Shown in pieces: positions 16,959 to 25,971 of a stretch of DNA of 64,000 nt. Numbering within the stretch: position 1 is the stretch's first letter; each line of letters opens with the position of its first letter. The notes below the pieces were generated by a model that saw only the letters and a list, made by a program, of their open reading frames with translations, was not told where the DNA came from and made no database searches. Source of the DNA: JAZRWQ01 sp045541395. GTDB taxonomy: Bacteria > Bacillota > Clostridia > Oscillospirales > UMGS1783. The translations under genes and the position numbers were made by a program. Location of the stretch: assembly GCA_045541395.1 (NCBI GenBank), contig JAZQIZ010000009.1, positions 42,368-106,367 on the forward strand, read 5' to 3'.

Positions 16959-17981
16959 ATGCAAAAAGTAAATGCATTTTTTGAACGTAAGAAAATTAAA
17001 ATCAGCTTTAAAAGGTACTTTATTGATGCTATGGGAGCTATGGCAATGGGTCTTTTTGCTTCATTGCTTATCGGTACAATATTTGATACTATTGCCGATC
17101 ATTTGGGATTAGAGTGGCTTGCTCAGGTAGCGCAATACTGTACGAGCGCAACGGGCGCCGCAATGGCTGTAGCCATCGGTGCGGCTCTTGAGGCTCCTGC
17201 CTTGGTGCTTTTGTCATTATGCGCCGTTGGTGTTGGGGCCAATGCTGTTGGCGGTCCTTTGGGTACCCTGTTTGCGGTTATTGTTGCTGCAGAATTCGGT
17301 AAGGCTGTTTCCAAAGAAACCAAGGTGGATATTCTTGTTACTCCCACTGTTACGATCCTAACAGGTCTTGGAATTACGGCTCTTATAGGCCCCGGTATTT
17401 CTTACATAATGACCTCTCTTGGTAATCTTATAATGGAAGCAACCACCCTCCAACCCTTCTGGATGGGCGTTGTAATTTCCGTTTTAATGGGTATGATTCT
17501 TACTTTGCCTATTTCTTCTGCAGCTATATGCGCCTCATTGGGTCTCGTTGGGCTTGCGGGTGGTGCGGCAACAGCAGGCTGCTGCGCTCAGATGATAGGC
17601 TTTGCAATAATGAGTTTTAAGGAAAATAAATGGAGCGGTCTTGCGGCTCAGGGTATCGGCACCTCAATGCTGCAAATGGGTAATATTATGAAAAACCCCC
17701 GTATCTGGATCCCTCCAACACTTGCCGCTGCAGTAACAGGCCCCATAGCAACCTGCGTTTTTAAGCTGGAAAACAGTATTGCAGTTGCTTCAGGTATGGG
17801 TACCTGCGGTCTTGTCGGCCCAATAGGTATTATAACAGGTGAAAGCTTTGGCTCCGGTGCTGACTGGCTTGGCCTTGTGCTTGTTTGTATAGTTTTACCG
17901 GCGATCCTTACCTGGCTTTTTGCCTTACCAATGCGTAAGCTTGGCTGGATAAAAGAAAATGATTTAAAACTTGATCTGTAA
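16959..17981 (+). CDS. PTS EIIC-like membrane protein (PTS_EIIC_2 family)
   Basis: A 340-residue integral membrane protein rich in Gly and Ala with eight to ten hydrophobic segments, matching the PF13303 family annotated as PTS transporter subunit IIC. No EIIA or EIIB domain is fused or adjacent, so phosphotransfer function is doubtful and the transported substrate unknown. AAAGGAG nine bases before the ATG. It is the last gene of the murT-gatD-smr run and is followed by a strong terminator. Confidence 0.75.
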   Translation: MQKVNAFFERKKIKISFKRYFIDAMGAMAMGLFASLLIGTIFDTIADHLGLEWLAQVAQYCTSATGAAMAVAIGAALEAPALVLLSLCAVGVGANAVGGPLGTLFAVIVAAEFGKAVSKETKVDILVTPTVTILTGLGITALIGPGISYIMTSLGNLIMEATTLQPFWMGVVISVLMGMILTLPISSAAICASLGLVGLAGGAATAGCCAQMIGFAIMSFKENKWSGLAAQGIGTSMLQMGNIMKNPRIWIPPTLAAAVTGPIATCVFKLENSIAVASGMGTCGLVGPIGIITGESFGSGADWLGLVLVCIVLPAILTWLFALPMRKLGWIKENDLKLDL

Positions 17982-17985
17982 AATT

Positions 17986-18018
17986 AAAATCGGTATCTTC
18001 GGATACCGATTTTTTTTG
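17986..18018 (+). terminator. Terminator before the spoIIIA operon
   Basis: Stem AAAATCGGTATC/GATACCGATTTT, loop TTCG, then eight Ts. Confidence 0.92.
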
Positions 18019-18063
18019 TTCTAAAACTAACTTTCCCGTAATAAACTTTATCAGGTGATGAAT

Positions 18064-19044
18064 ATGCAAAGGATAAATTCAATTATAAATTTTCTTGCTC
18101 CTAATATAGCGCTTTTAGTTTCGTCAATAAATTATAAATATAAAAGCTTAATAAACGAACTGCGTATAAGAAAAGGACAGCCTTTATGCGCTGTGATCAA
18201 TTCAAAAAACTATTATATTTCAAATTCAGGTTCTCTTTTAGAAGGCTGTGATAACGCTTATATTTGTACCGGTCAAGATGTTGACGACACTTTTCTTAAT
18301 TTAACCAATCATTCTGTTTATGCCTATGAGGATCAGATATCTCTTGGATATTTGCCCCTGCCGTTCGGTAACAGGGCTGGGCTAAGCGGTAATCTTAATT
18401 TTGTCGACGGGAATTACCGACTTTTAAATCCTTACGGAATATGTATCAGAATTGCAAGGGAGCATAAAGGTTGTGCTAAAGAGCTTATTCCCGTTTTTTA
18501 TAATGAAGATAGTATTTGCTCAGGAGTGTTGATCTCTCCTCCCGGCGGCGGCAAAACCTCAATGCTGAGAGAATTAGCTCGGTGTCTGTCGGTTTTGGGA
18601 AAAAGGGTATGTGTTATAGATGAAAGAGGCGAAATAGCAGGTCTTCATAAGGGTGTTCTGGCAATGGAATTAGGGCCTAATACTGATGTGATATCCGGTT
18701 CTAAAAAAGAAGACGGTATTCTAATGGCAGTAAGGAGCCTTAGCCCTGACGTTCTGATATTTGATGAATTAACTACCTCAAAACAAGCCCAAGCAGTTAA
18801 TGATGCCCTTAACTGCGGTGTTGCCGCAATTATGTCTGTCCATTCAAACAGTATAGAAAAAGCTCTGAAGCGCCCACAGTTAACCCCGCTTGTTTTATCC
18901 GGTGCTTTGGACGTGGCAGTACTTCTCAAGGGTGCTGTTGAGCCGGGCAGAATTATTGAAATAAGCAATCTGAAGGATGATAAAAATGAAAATAACAATT
19001 CTCATAATGGTGTTCCTTTCGCTGACAGCTGCGGGATTTTTTAA
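18064..19044 (+). CDS. spoIIIAA: Stage III sporulation protein AA
   Basis: 326 residues. The secretion-ATPase-like domain has Walker A PPGGGKTS and a Walker B-like stretch VLIFDEL. It is the ATPase of the SpoIIIA-SpoIIQ channel between mother cell and forespore. The ATG at 18064 fits AGGTGATG upstream; GTG 18055 and ATG 18058 overlap that site. First of eight genes in canonical order. I could not find a clear sigma-E promoter in the short gap before it. It overlaps spoIIIAB by about 59 bases. Confidence 0.93.
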   Translation: MQRINSIINFLAPNIALLVSSINYKYKSLINELRIRKGQPLCAVINSKNYYISNSGSLLEGCDNAYICTGQDVDDTFLNLTNHSVYAYEDQISLGYLPLPFGNRAGLSGNLNFVDGNYRLLNPYGICIRIAREHKGCAKELIPVFYNEDSICSGVLISPPGGGKTSMLRELARCLSVLGKRVCVIDERGEIAGLHKGVLAMELGPNTDVISGSKKEDGILMAVRSLSPDVLIFDELTTSKQAQAVNDALNCGVAAIMSVHSNSIEKALKRPQLTPLVLSGALDVAVLLKGAVEPGRIIEISNLKDDKNENNNSHNGVPFADSCGIF

Positions 19045-19477
19045 GGCTGCCTCTGTCAAACAAAATTTATATGAAACCCAGGGTTTGATTTTACTTATTG
19101 AGCAAATAAAAGAGCGCCTTCGCTATTATAAGGCTCCCATTCATAATACTCTTGTATCGGTTTGTTCTTCTCTTTCTAAATATCAGTTGTGCCAAGGCCT
19201 TCTATTAGCTTTAAAAACCAATACAACTCCCTTTGAGGCCTGGAAAACGGCCGATGCTCAGAAATTCTTCAGCGAGGAAACCCTTTCAATAGCAAATGAA
19301 TTCTTTTCTCTTTTGGGAACAAGCGGAATCGAAGGCCAGGAAAGTCTATGCAACGGTTGTCTTCAAAGACTCAATAGATTATATTTTTCTGCAAAGGAAG
19401 AGGCAAGCGGAAAAATGAAAATATACAAAAGTATGGGGCTTCTTTCCGGAATCTTAACGGTAATTGTATTTATTTAG
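18986..19477 (+). CDS. spoIIIAB: Stage III sporulation protein AB
   Basis: 163 residues with an N-terminal membrane segment, a helical middle (LIEQIKERLRYYKAPI) and a C-terminal hydrophobic segment, similar in layout to type II secretion GspF-like proteins. It is identified by sequence character plus its place between spoIIIAA and spoIIIAC. ATG 18986 has AAGGA eight bases upstream; an in-frame ATG at 18977 overlaps it. Confidence 0.88.
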   Translation: MKITILIMVFLSLTAAGFFKAASVKQNLYETQGLILLIEQIKERLRYYKAPIHNTLVSVCSSLSKYQLCQGLLLALKTNTTPFEAWKTADAQKFFSEETLSIANEFFSLLGTSGIEGQESLCNGCLQRLNRLYFSAKEEASGKMKIYKSMGLLSGILTVIVFI

Positions 19478-19488
19478 GGTGAAAAATA

Positions 19489-19683
19489 ATGGATGTGGAT
19501 CTTATTTTCAAAATCGCCGCCGTTGGCATTGTTGTAACGGTATTAAATCAAGTGCTTGTACGCTCAGGCAGAGAAGATCAGGCAATGCTTACCGCTCTTG
19601 CAGGGGTAATAGTAGTGTTGCTTATGCTGGTACAGCAGATACATACCTTGTTTGAAACCGTAAAGTCGGTGTTTAACTTATGA
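19489..19683 (+). CDS. spoIIIAC: Stage III sporulation protein AC
   Basis: A 64-residue protein with two membrane helices (IFKIAAVGIVVTVLNQVL and LTALAGVIVVLLMLV), exactly the family size. It overlaps spoIIIAD by four bases. Confidence 0.92.
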   Translation: MDVDLIFKIAAVGIVVTVLNQVLVRSGREDQAMLTALAGVIVVLLMLVQQIHTLFETVKSVFNL

Positions 19684-20060
19684 TATTCAGGGTTATAGGA
19701 GCTGTTATAACTGCATGTATTATTACTGTGGTGCTTCGCTCTTATAGGGCGGAATACGGTATGCTGGTTTCATTGTGCAGTACAGCCGTTATATTTATTT
19801 GGTTTGCAGATTATATTGAACAGGGAATAAATCACTTGAACTCTATTATAGAAAGCTTCGCAATTCCTTCACAGTCCTTCGGAGTTCTGATAAAGTGTCT
19901 TGGAATAACCGTAATATCCAAAATATCCTCAGATATCTGCCTGGATTGCAATCAGCAGGCAATGGCGTCTAAAATAGAAATATGTTCAAAAATTGCCGTT
20001 CTTATAACCGCCACACCGATATTTGCCGAGGTCCTCAATACCATAACGGCTTTTTTATAA
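19680..20060 (+). CDS. spoIIIAD: Stage III sporulation protein AD
   Basis: A 126-residue polytopic membrane protein related in sequence to SpoIIIAC but longer, as in other spore formers. The conserved-looking segment KCLGITVISKISSDICLD precedes the last helices. It is translationally coupled to spoIIIAC by ATGA. Confidence 0.92.
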   Translation: MIFRVIGAVITACIITVVLRSYRAEYGMLVSLCSTAVIFIWFADYIEQGINHLNSIIESFAIPSQSFGVLIKCLGITVISKISSDICLDCNQQAMASKIEICSKIAVLITATPIFAEVLNTITAFL

Positions 20061-20063
20061 ATT

Positions 20064-21134
20064 ATGAAAAAAATAGTTTGTTTTATAATAGCTCTGCTCA
20101 TGCTGACAGTAGGTGCGCTTGCTTCTGATATTTCTGTAGACGAGCTTTTGGATAACGCACCTGATGAGGTAACAAATAAAATATCTACCCCTGACGAGGC
20201 AGGAAAACTTTTGGATGCGGAAGAAATAATAAATTTTCTGACAGATAATCTTCTTGATTCCGTAAAAGGTAATCTCAAAATAATCGGATGTATGATTGGC
20301 GTAGTGATAATAATGGGTATATACGAGGCCATGGCGGATTCCTTTTCGGCCGGCTCACGTATTGGGGATTTTGCCTGTGTGACCCTCGTTGCCCTTCTGG
20401 TTTGCAATCCGCTGTTTGTATTAATAGATGAGATCCGTATTGCCGTAGAGGACACCGCTCATTACGTTTGCCTGTCGGTTCCGGTTTTTGCAGGGCTTCT
20501 TACTGCGCAGGGAAACGTAACCTCTGCTACAATATTTAATTTACTGCTTTATAACGGAGCGTCAATAATTGCTCAGTTATTTTCATCTGTTGCAATGCCC
20601 CTATGCCATGGCTACGTTGCCATAGGGCTTGCCTCTCAGATGGGAGAAATGACTGCCCTTAAAAATATTACCTCGGGAATAAAGGCTACGGTTAACCGTG
20701 TTATAGTCACCGTTTCAATGGCCTTTACGGGGCTTCTCTCCTTGCAGAATATGCTTGGCAGATCGGGTGACGCACTTTCCAAAAAGGCCTTGAAGATCGC
20801 CGTAGGTTCCGCTTTGCCTGTTGGTGGTTCAGTCCTTTCCGATTCAGTAGACGCCTTTTGGGAAAGCTTGGGGCTTATAAAATCTGCAGGCGGTATAATT
20901 GCTGTTGCCGCAATTTTTTATCTTATTGCAATTCCTGTGATAAAAGCTCTGGCTGCAAGCCTTTGTGTTCGTCTTTGCAGCTTGATTGCTTCACTTGTAG
21001 GTTCAACGAGGGCAGTAGGGATGCTTACAGTGGTTGAAAATGCTTACAGTATGATGCTTACCGCCGCATTTGCCGTTTTGGTAATATTCGTTGTATCTAT
21101 AGGTATTCTGTTATCAACAGGAGGAGCCGTATGA
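20064..21134 (+). CDS. spoIIIAE: Stage III sporulation protein AE
   Basis: 356 residues: a signal-peptide-like N terminus (KKIVCFIIALLMLTVGALA), a short soluble stretch, then about seven membrane segments. SpoIIIAE is the large polytopic part of the SpoIIIA channel. It overlaps spoIIIAF by four bases. Confidence 0.93.
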   Translation: MKKIVCFIIALLMLTVGALASDISVDELLDNAPDEVTNKISTPDEAGKLLDAEEIINFLTDNLLDSVKGNLKIIGCMIGVVIIMGIYEAMADSFSAGSRIGDFACVTLVALLVCNPLFVLIDEIRIAVEDTAHYVCLSVPVFAGLLTAQGNVTSATIFNLLLYNGASIIAQLFSSVAMPLCHGYVAIGLASQMGEMTALKNITSGIKATVNRVIVTVSMAFTGLLSLQNMLGRSGDALSKKALKIAVGSALPVGGSVLSDSVDAFWESLGLIKSAGGIIAVAAIFYLIAIPVIKALAASLCVRLCSLIASLVGSTRAVGMLTVVENAYSMMLTAAFAVLVIFVVSIGILLSTGGAV

Positions 21135-21586
21135 ATTCAGTTGGAGAATATTTGAAATCAGTTATAACAGTATCTCTCATTAGTGGTGTGATCTCCATGA
21201 TCGCACCGAGAGGTTATAATAAAAAGGTGTTCAGGTTTATCTGCGGCATTTTCATGCTTCTTTGTGTTATAGCGCCAATTAAAGATATTGTTTTTGATTT
21301 TAAGCTTGATCTGAATTCAGACAATAAAGAGTATTCCTTTGAAAAAACAGAAGAGTATATAACAGAAACCTCTGAAAACCAAATTAAAAGCCTTGTAAAC
21401 GGCTGCGTAAAACAGGTAACAGGTACCAATGCTTCTGACATTACGGTTACATTGCGCAAGGAAGATCAAGAGTATGTGGCAGAAAATATAACCGTGATTT
21501 TAGATGAAAGCTATGCTAATAAAGCTGACGCTGTAAAAGATTTGATTTTTTCAAAATATGGACTTAAGGTACAGGTCATAACCTGA
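21131..21586 (+). CDS. spoIIIAF: Stage III sporulation protein AF
   Basis: 151 residues: two N-terminal membrane helices with the conserved-type segment FRFICGIFMLLCVIAPI, then a soluble domain of the ring-building type found in AF, AG and AH. The order and spacing of the operon support the call. Confidence 0.9.
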   Translation: MNSVGEYLKSVITVSLISGVISMIAPRGYNKKVFRFICGIFMLLCVIAPIKDIVFDFKLDLNSDNKEYSFEKTEEYITETSENQIKSLVNGCVKQVTGTNASDITVTLRKEDQEYVAENITVILDESYANKADAVKDLIFSKYGLKVQVIT

Positions 21587-21602
21587 AAGAAGGGTGAATA
21601 TA

Positions 21603-22133
21603 ATGGGAAACGTAAGAACAAATAGCCTGAAAACCGTACTGAATAAAATAAAAAAAAGTAACCTTCTTATAATTGTAGCAGCCGTGTTGGTCCTTATGCT
21701 GGTTTTTGCTTCATTTACAGCAGAAAAAGGGGATATTACTCCTGAGAAAGCTATTGATCTTTATAATAAACAGTACTGTATCAGCCTTGAAGAAAAGCTG
21801 GAAACAGTGGTTTATGCCGTAAACGGAATAGAGAAATGCGTTGCTATGGTGACATTAAAGGGCGGCGTAGAATACATTTACGCTTCGGATAACCAGCAAA
21901 GCCATACAAGCGGTGATAAGGAAAGTATGGAAGAGAAAAGCAACGTTACGGTGTTGTCGGATAAACAGCAGGGAGAAAAGGCGGTTGTTATTAAGGAGTT
22001 ATACCCTGAAATAAACGGTGTTGCTCTTGTTTGCAAAGGTAATAACAGCCCTTCAGTTATCCTCGCAGTAAAAAATGCGGCCGCAACAGCTCTTGGTATC
22101 AGTACGGATAAAGTGTGCGTAATAATTGAATAA
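21603..22133 (+). CDS. spoIIIAG: Stage III sporulation protein AG
   Basis: 176 residues: one N-terminal TM helix (LLIIVAAVLVLMLVFASF) and an extracytoplasmic domain with an EKLETVVYAVNGIEKCVAMVT-type ring-building motif region. AG forms the large ring in the intermembrane space of the feeding channel. The ATG at 21603 is served by AAGAAGGG; the GTG at 21594 is part of that same RBS. Confidence 0.9.
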   Translation: MGNVRTNSLKTVLNKIKKSNLLIIVAAVLVLMLVFASFTAEKGDITPEKAIDLYNKQYCISLEEKLETVVYAVNGIEKCVAMVTLKGGVEYIYASDNQQSHTSGDKESMEEKSNVTVLSDKQQGEKAVVIKELYPEINGVALVCKGNNSPSVILAVKNAAATALGISTDKVCVIIE

Positions 22134-22145
22134 AGGAGTATGTTT

Positions 22146-22682
22146 ATGAAAATGCTAAAAAAACACTTTTTACTTATTACTCTTTGCGGCATAATTTGTG
22201 TTGCTTTGTTTTTGGGAGCCACTATGAACAAGGAAAATGCCGATGACGTGCTGGATGCAAAAGAGGCAAATGCAACAGAGGAACAATTGGAGGATGATAA
22301 GGTCTTGGGTAAGGCGGAATTCGTAAGCGCAACCAATGAGTATTTTGACAGCGCCCGACTGAATCGTCAGGAAACAAGAGCTGAAGCCACCGGCATACTT
22401 CAGGGTATAATAGATTCCGAAACTGCCACAGAAGAGGAAAGGGAAGAGGCACAGAGTAAAATAATCGATCTGTCGGAAGCGGCTGACGCCGAAGGCCGTA
22501 TAGAAAACCTTGTGAAGGCAAAAGGTTATACCGAATGTATCGCAATTATAGGCGAGGAAAGTGTTAACGTAATAGTGCAATCCGACGGTCTTGAAAGCGC
22601 AGACGTTGCAATAATCAAAGATATAGCAACCGGAGAAAGTCTTAAGAATCCGTCCGATATAAAAATAATTGAGAGTAAATAG
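22146..22682 (+). CDS. spoIIIAH: Stage III sporulation protein AH
   Basis: 178 residues: an N-terminal TM helix, an acidic linker, and a YscJ/FliF-like domain that in model organisms binds forespore SpoIIQ. The segment AEFVSATNEYFDSARLNRQETR is typical of the family. ATG 22146 has AAAGGAG seven bases upstream; the ATG at 22140 is only one base from it. It ends the complete eight-gene operon. Confidence 0.92.
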   Translation: MKMLKKHFLLITLCGIICVALFLGATMNKENADDVLDAKEANATEEQLEDDKVLGKAEFVSATNEYFDSARLNRQETRAEATGILQGIIDSETATEEEREEAQSKIIDLSEAADAEGRIENLVKAKGYTECIAIIGEESVNVIVQSDGLESADVAIIKDIATGESLKNPSDIKIIESK

Positions 22683-22710
22683 TTGTTTTTTTGAAAATTT
22701 ATGCTATAAT
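22683..22710 (+). promoter_or_regulatory. Sigma-A promoter of the Gls24 gene
   Basis: TTGTTT (22683-22688), a 16-base spacer and TATAAT (22705-22710). Confidence 0.55.
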
Positions 22711-22766
22711 ATCAGTATATGTACGTGTTTGCAGTGTATTTTTCGTTAGAAAAAGGAGATGTTTAA

Positions 22767-23132
22767 ATGAGCAAATTTTTCACAAATAATGAATTACAGA
22801 ACATTGAAATATCTGATGACGTTATAGTTTCTATTGTTGCTATTACCGCCTCTGAAGTAGACGGTGTTGTGCCTAACGGCAAGCCCGTTGCTATGGATCT
22901 TAAAGAGCTGATCACAAAAAAGAGCTTCGGTAAAAACGTTGTTGTTACCGAAGAAGGCGGAAAGATTTCTATTACTATTTCCATTACCGTAGAATACGGT
23001 AAGCCTATTACAGAGATATGCCAGAACGTTCAGAAAGCTGTTTACGAAGCGGTTACGAACTATACCAGCCTTGACGTTACAAGTGTTGACGTTCAGGTTG
23101 GCGGCATTTATTTTCCCAAGGCCGCAAAATAA
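22767..23132 (+). CDS. Asp23/Gls24-family envelope-associated protein
   Basis: A 121-residue soluble protein: a beta-alpha DUF322 domain with the typical IEISDDVIVSIVAITASEVDGV start and VQKAVYEAVTNYTSLDVTSVDVQV end. Family members respond to cell-envelope stress or sit under the membrane. In Clostridia the gene usually precedes nusB, as here. RBS AAAAGGAG. It has its own promoter and a strong terminator. Confidence 0.9.
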   Translation: MSKFFTNNELQNIEISDDVIVSIVAITASEVDGVVPNGKPVAMDLKELITKKSFGKNVVVTEEGGKISITISITVEYGKPITEICQNVQKAVYEAVTNYTSLDVTSVDVQVGGIYFPKAAK

Positions 23133-23142
23133 TTTTTCAAAT

Positions 23143-23175
23143 AACCCCTTGTTTTTTTAACAAGGGGTTTATTTT
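23143..23175 (+). terminator. Terminator of the Gls24 gene
   Basis: Stem AACCCCTTGTT/AACAAGGGGTT with loop TTTTT and a T-rich tail. A TATAAT at 23191-23196 just downstream may start the nusB operon, but no matching -35 box is seen. Confidence 0.85.
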
Positions 23176-23235
23176 TTTTCATTTTTATAGTATAATTATA
23201 AATAAATAAAAATGGGGAAGTAGGACTATTTTATT

Positions 23236-23649
23236 ATGGACAGAAGAAAAGCAAGAAAAGAAGCCTTTTGCGCTATATATGAATACTATTTCAACGAAGG
23301 CGATACAAAAATAGAAGACATTATTTTAAGAGAACAGCAACAGCGCGGTCTGGAACAGGACGATTATCTGGATAGTGTTTGTCTCGGAGTTACAAGTAAC
23401 ACCGAGAAACTGGACTTGGTTATAGAAAAATATCTAAAGGGCTGGAAATTAAACCGTATTTCCAAGGTAGCCAAAGCCATCCTTCGTCTTGCTATTTATG
23501 AAATTATGTTTGTGGAGGAAATTCCCGTTAACGTATCCATAAACGAAGCTATTGAGCTTGCAAAGCTTTACGGTGAAGATGCTGCTCCCGGCTTTATAAA
23601 CGGTGTTTTAGGTGCATATATCCGCGAAACAGAAACAACGGAGCAGTAA
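23236..23649 (+). CDS. nusB: Transcription antitermination factor NusB
   Basis: A 137-residue all-helical protein matching NusB: RRKARKEAFCAIYEYYF at the start, then RISKVAKAILRLAIYEI and PVNVSINEAIELAKLYG. It binds boxA in rRNA leaders with S10 and allows processive rRNA transcription. First gene of the xseAB-ispA-dxs-tlyA-nadK-argR-recN operon. Confidence 0.95.
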   Translation: MDRRKARKEAFCAIYEYYFNEGDTKIEDIILREQQQRGLEQDDYLDSVCLGVTSNTEKLDLVIEKYLKGWKLNRISKVAKAILRLAIYEIMFVEEIPVNVSINEAIELAKLYGEDAAPGFINGVLGAYIRETETTEQ

Positions 23650-23650
23650 T

Positions 23651-24859
23651 ATGGAGCCTATTACCGTAAAACAGCTCAATACTTATATTAAGTCAATTAT
23701 AGAAAGTAATGCGCTGCTTTATAACGTGGCTGTTAAGGGCGAAATATCAAACTTTACAAATCATTATAAAACAGGCCATTTCTATTTCAGCTTAAAATAC
23801 GATAATGCCCTTGTTCGTTGCGTTATGTTCAGAACCAGCGCGTCTCGTATTAACTTTATTCCAAAGGACGGTATGCTGGTAACCGCAAAAGGTAGGGTAA
23901 GCGTATTTGAAAGAGACGGCCAGTATCAGCTTTACGTTGAAAATATGCAGCCTGAAGGAGCAGGGGATTTAAACCTGGCCTTTGAAATGCTTAAAGAAAA
24001 GCTGCGTTTGCAGGGGCTTTTTGATAAGGAAAGAAAAAAGCCTTTGCCTAAGATCCCTTTGCGTATAGGCGTTGTCACGTCTCCTACAGGTGCTGCTGTC
24101 AGAGATATTATAAACGTTTTAGGAAGAAGATTTCCCGCGGCAAAGGTTATTCTTTACCCTGTTCTTGTTCAGGGTGAATTCGCGGCAGATTCTATTTGCA
24201 AAGCGTTAAAATACTTTGATGATACAAACGGTGCTGATGTTATAATCGCAGGGCGTGGCGGCGGTTCAATTGAAGATCTGTGGGCCTTTAATGAGGAAAA
24301 GGTGGCTTTAACCATTTCGGAGATGCGTATTCCTGTTATTTCCGCCGTGGGTCACGAAACTGATTTTACCATAGCGGATTTTGTTGCGGATCTAAGGGCT
24401 CCAACTCCTTCTGCGGCGGCAGAACTTGCTGTACCCAGCACTGCCGAGCTTATAACAAAGTTCAATAATGTTCAAAACAGACTTAAATTACTTCTATCCA
24501 ATAACTTAAAATACAAAAAACAGCAAATAGACTATATAAACAACAGTGTTGCTTTTTCCGATCCTTTGCGGTTTATAAATGAGCGCAGAATGGTGCTGGA
24601 TCACATAGTTGCGGCCCTTAATTCCGGCATGAAGCTTAAAACTGCCAATGCCAGTGGGGCCTTTTCGGTGCTTGTTGGCAAGCTTGACTCCTTGAGCCCT
24701 CTTGCGGTACTGAATCGCGGTTATTCAGTTATGAAAAGCAAAGAAGGTAAGGTTATTAATAAGGCGGCTGTATTGACTGTAGGCCAGAGATTGACAGCTT
24801 CGTTTGGTGATGGTAGTGCCGAAGTTACGGTAGAAGAAGTGAATTTAAAGGGAGAATAA
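23651..24859 (+). CDS. xseA: Exodeoxyribonuclease VII large subunit
   Basis: 402 residues: an N-terminal OB-fold (VKGEISNFTNH...GHFYFSLK), then a catalytic domain with VVTSPTGAAVRDIINVL, RGGGSIEDLWAFN and PVISAVGHETDFTIADFVADLRAPTPSAAAE. It degrades single-stranded DNA together with XseB. The ATG at 23651 follows GGAG and lies directly after the nusB stop; the longer frame to 23612 runs inside nusB. Confidence 0.96.
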   Translation: MEPITVKQLNTYIKSIIESNALLYNVAVKGEISNFTNHYKTGHFYFSLKYDNALVRCVMFRTSASRINFIPKDGMLVTAKGRVSVFERDGQYQLYVENMQPEGAGDLNLAFEMLKEKLRLQGLFDKERKKPLPKIPLRIGVVTSPTGAAVRDIINVLGRRFPAAKVILYPVLVQGEFAADSICKALKYFDDTNGADVIIAGRGGGSIEDLWAFNEEKVALTISEMRIPVISAVGHETDFTIADFVADLRAPTPSAAAELAVPSTAELITKFNNVQNRLKLLLSNNLKYKKQQIDYINNSVAFSDPLRFINERRMVLDHIVAALNSGMKLKTANASGAFSVLVGKLDSLSPLAVLNRGYSVMKSKEGKVINKAAVLTVGQRLTASFGDGSAEVTVEEVNLKGE

Positions 24860-24861
24860 CA

Positions 24862-25092
24862 ATGGCTGAAACAAAAAGCTTTGAAGAATCCATAAAAAGA
24901 CTGGAAGAAATAGTTAAATTATTAGAAAACGGTGATACCCCTTTGGAAACATCTATAGGGCTTTTTGAAGAGGGTGTTGCCCTTTCAGGCTATTGCAATA
25001 AACTGCTTGAAAGTGCCAATCAGAAGGTAGTTATGCTAACACAGCAGAACGGTGAAATGGTTGAGCAGGAATTTAAGGGGATGGAAGAATGA
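24862..25092 (+). CDS. xseB: Exodeoxyribonuclease VII small subunit
   Basis: 76 residues, a two-helix coiled coil with the family signature SFEESIKRLEEIVKLLENGDTPLE. It multimerises on XseA. It starts two bases after the xseA stop and overlaps ispA by four bases. Confidence 0.95.
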   Translation: MAETKSFEESIKRLEEIVKLLENGDTPLETSIGLFEEGVALSGYCNKLLESANQKVVMLTQQNGEMVEQEFKGMEE

Positions 25093-25970
25093 GTGCTTTC
25101 AAGGAAGAACTTAACGTCCGTGCGCTGGAAGTGGAATCAAATCTTACCTTCCTTATGCCTCCGTTTTCAGGCACAGAAGAAATAATATATGAATCTGCAA
25201 GATATAGTCTTCTTGCCGGCGGAAAGAGACTGCGCCCTATTTTGTTTTTGGAATTTGCAAAAATATTCGGCGCAGATAAAGAAAGTGCTATGCCCTATGC
25301 CTGCGCCCTTGAAATGATCCATACCTATTCGCTTATTCACGATGATCTGCCCTGTATGGATAATGACGAATTCCGTCGTGGAATGAAAACTAACCATATG
25401 GTTTACGGTGAAGCTATAGCGCTTCTGGCAGGAGATGCTCTTTTGAACCGCGCTTATGAAATTATGCTCAGAGCGTCGGTCAACAAGGGATCAAATGCAG
25501 TTAACGCAATGTACTGTATTGCTTCAAATTCAGGTATTGAAGGTATGGTTGGCGGCCAGGTAATAGATCTTGTAAGTGAAGGTATCGACATTGTCGGTGA
25601 AACTCTTATCGATATGTACAGTAAAAAAACCTGCGGTCTTTTGCGGGCGGCATGTGAAGGCGGCGCCGCTTTTGCAGGTGCCGATCATACTGTACTGCAA
25701 ACAGTAAGAGAATATGCAACTCAGCTTGGTATTGCATTTCAGATAAGAGACGATATTCTTGACGTTATTGGTGATGAAAAGCTTTTAGGTAAGCCCGTTG
25801 GCAGTGACGATTCCAACAGTAAATCTACTGCAGTTCATATTTATGGACTGGAAAAGGCTAAGGAGCTTGCAAATTATCACACCCGGAAAGCTCTTTCTCT
25901 GCTTGAAGGTATCCCCAATAACAAATTTTTAAAGGAACTTACAAATTATCTTTTAACAAGAGAAAACTAA
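25089..25970 (+). CDS. ispA: Polyprenyl (farnesyl/geranyl) diphosphate synthase
   Basis: 293 residues. The first Asp-rich motif is DDLPCMDND, the second is RDDILDVIGD, and GGKRLRP is the diphosphate-binding site. It condenses IPP with allylic diphosphates to short-chain prenyl diphosphates, feeding undecaprenyl-phosphate for cell-wall and possibly quinone synthesis. The next gene, dxs, supplies the precursors. Confidence 0.93.
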   Translation: MSAFKEELNVRALEVESNLTFLMPPFSGTEEIIYESARYSLLAGGKRLRPILFLEFAKIFGADKESAMPYACALEMIHTYSLIHDDLPCMDNDEFRRGMKTNHMVYGEAIALLAGDALLNRAYEIMLRASVNKGSNAVNAMYCIASNSGIEGMVGGQVIDLVSEGIDIVGETLIDMYSKKTCGLLRAACEGGAAFAGADHTVLQTVREYATQLGIAFQIRDDILDVIGDEKLLGKPVGSDDSNSKSTAVHIYGLEKAKELANYHTRKALSLLEGIPNNKFLKELTNYLLTREN

Positions 25971-25971
25971 T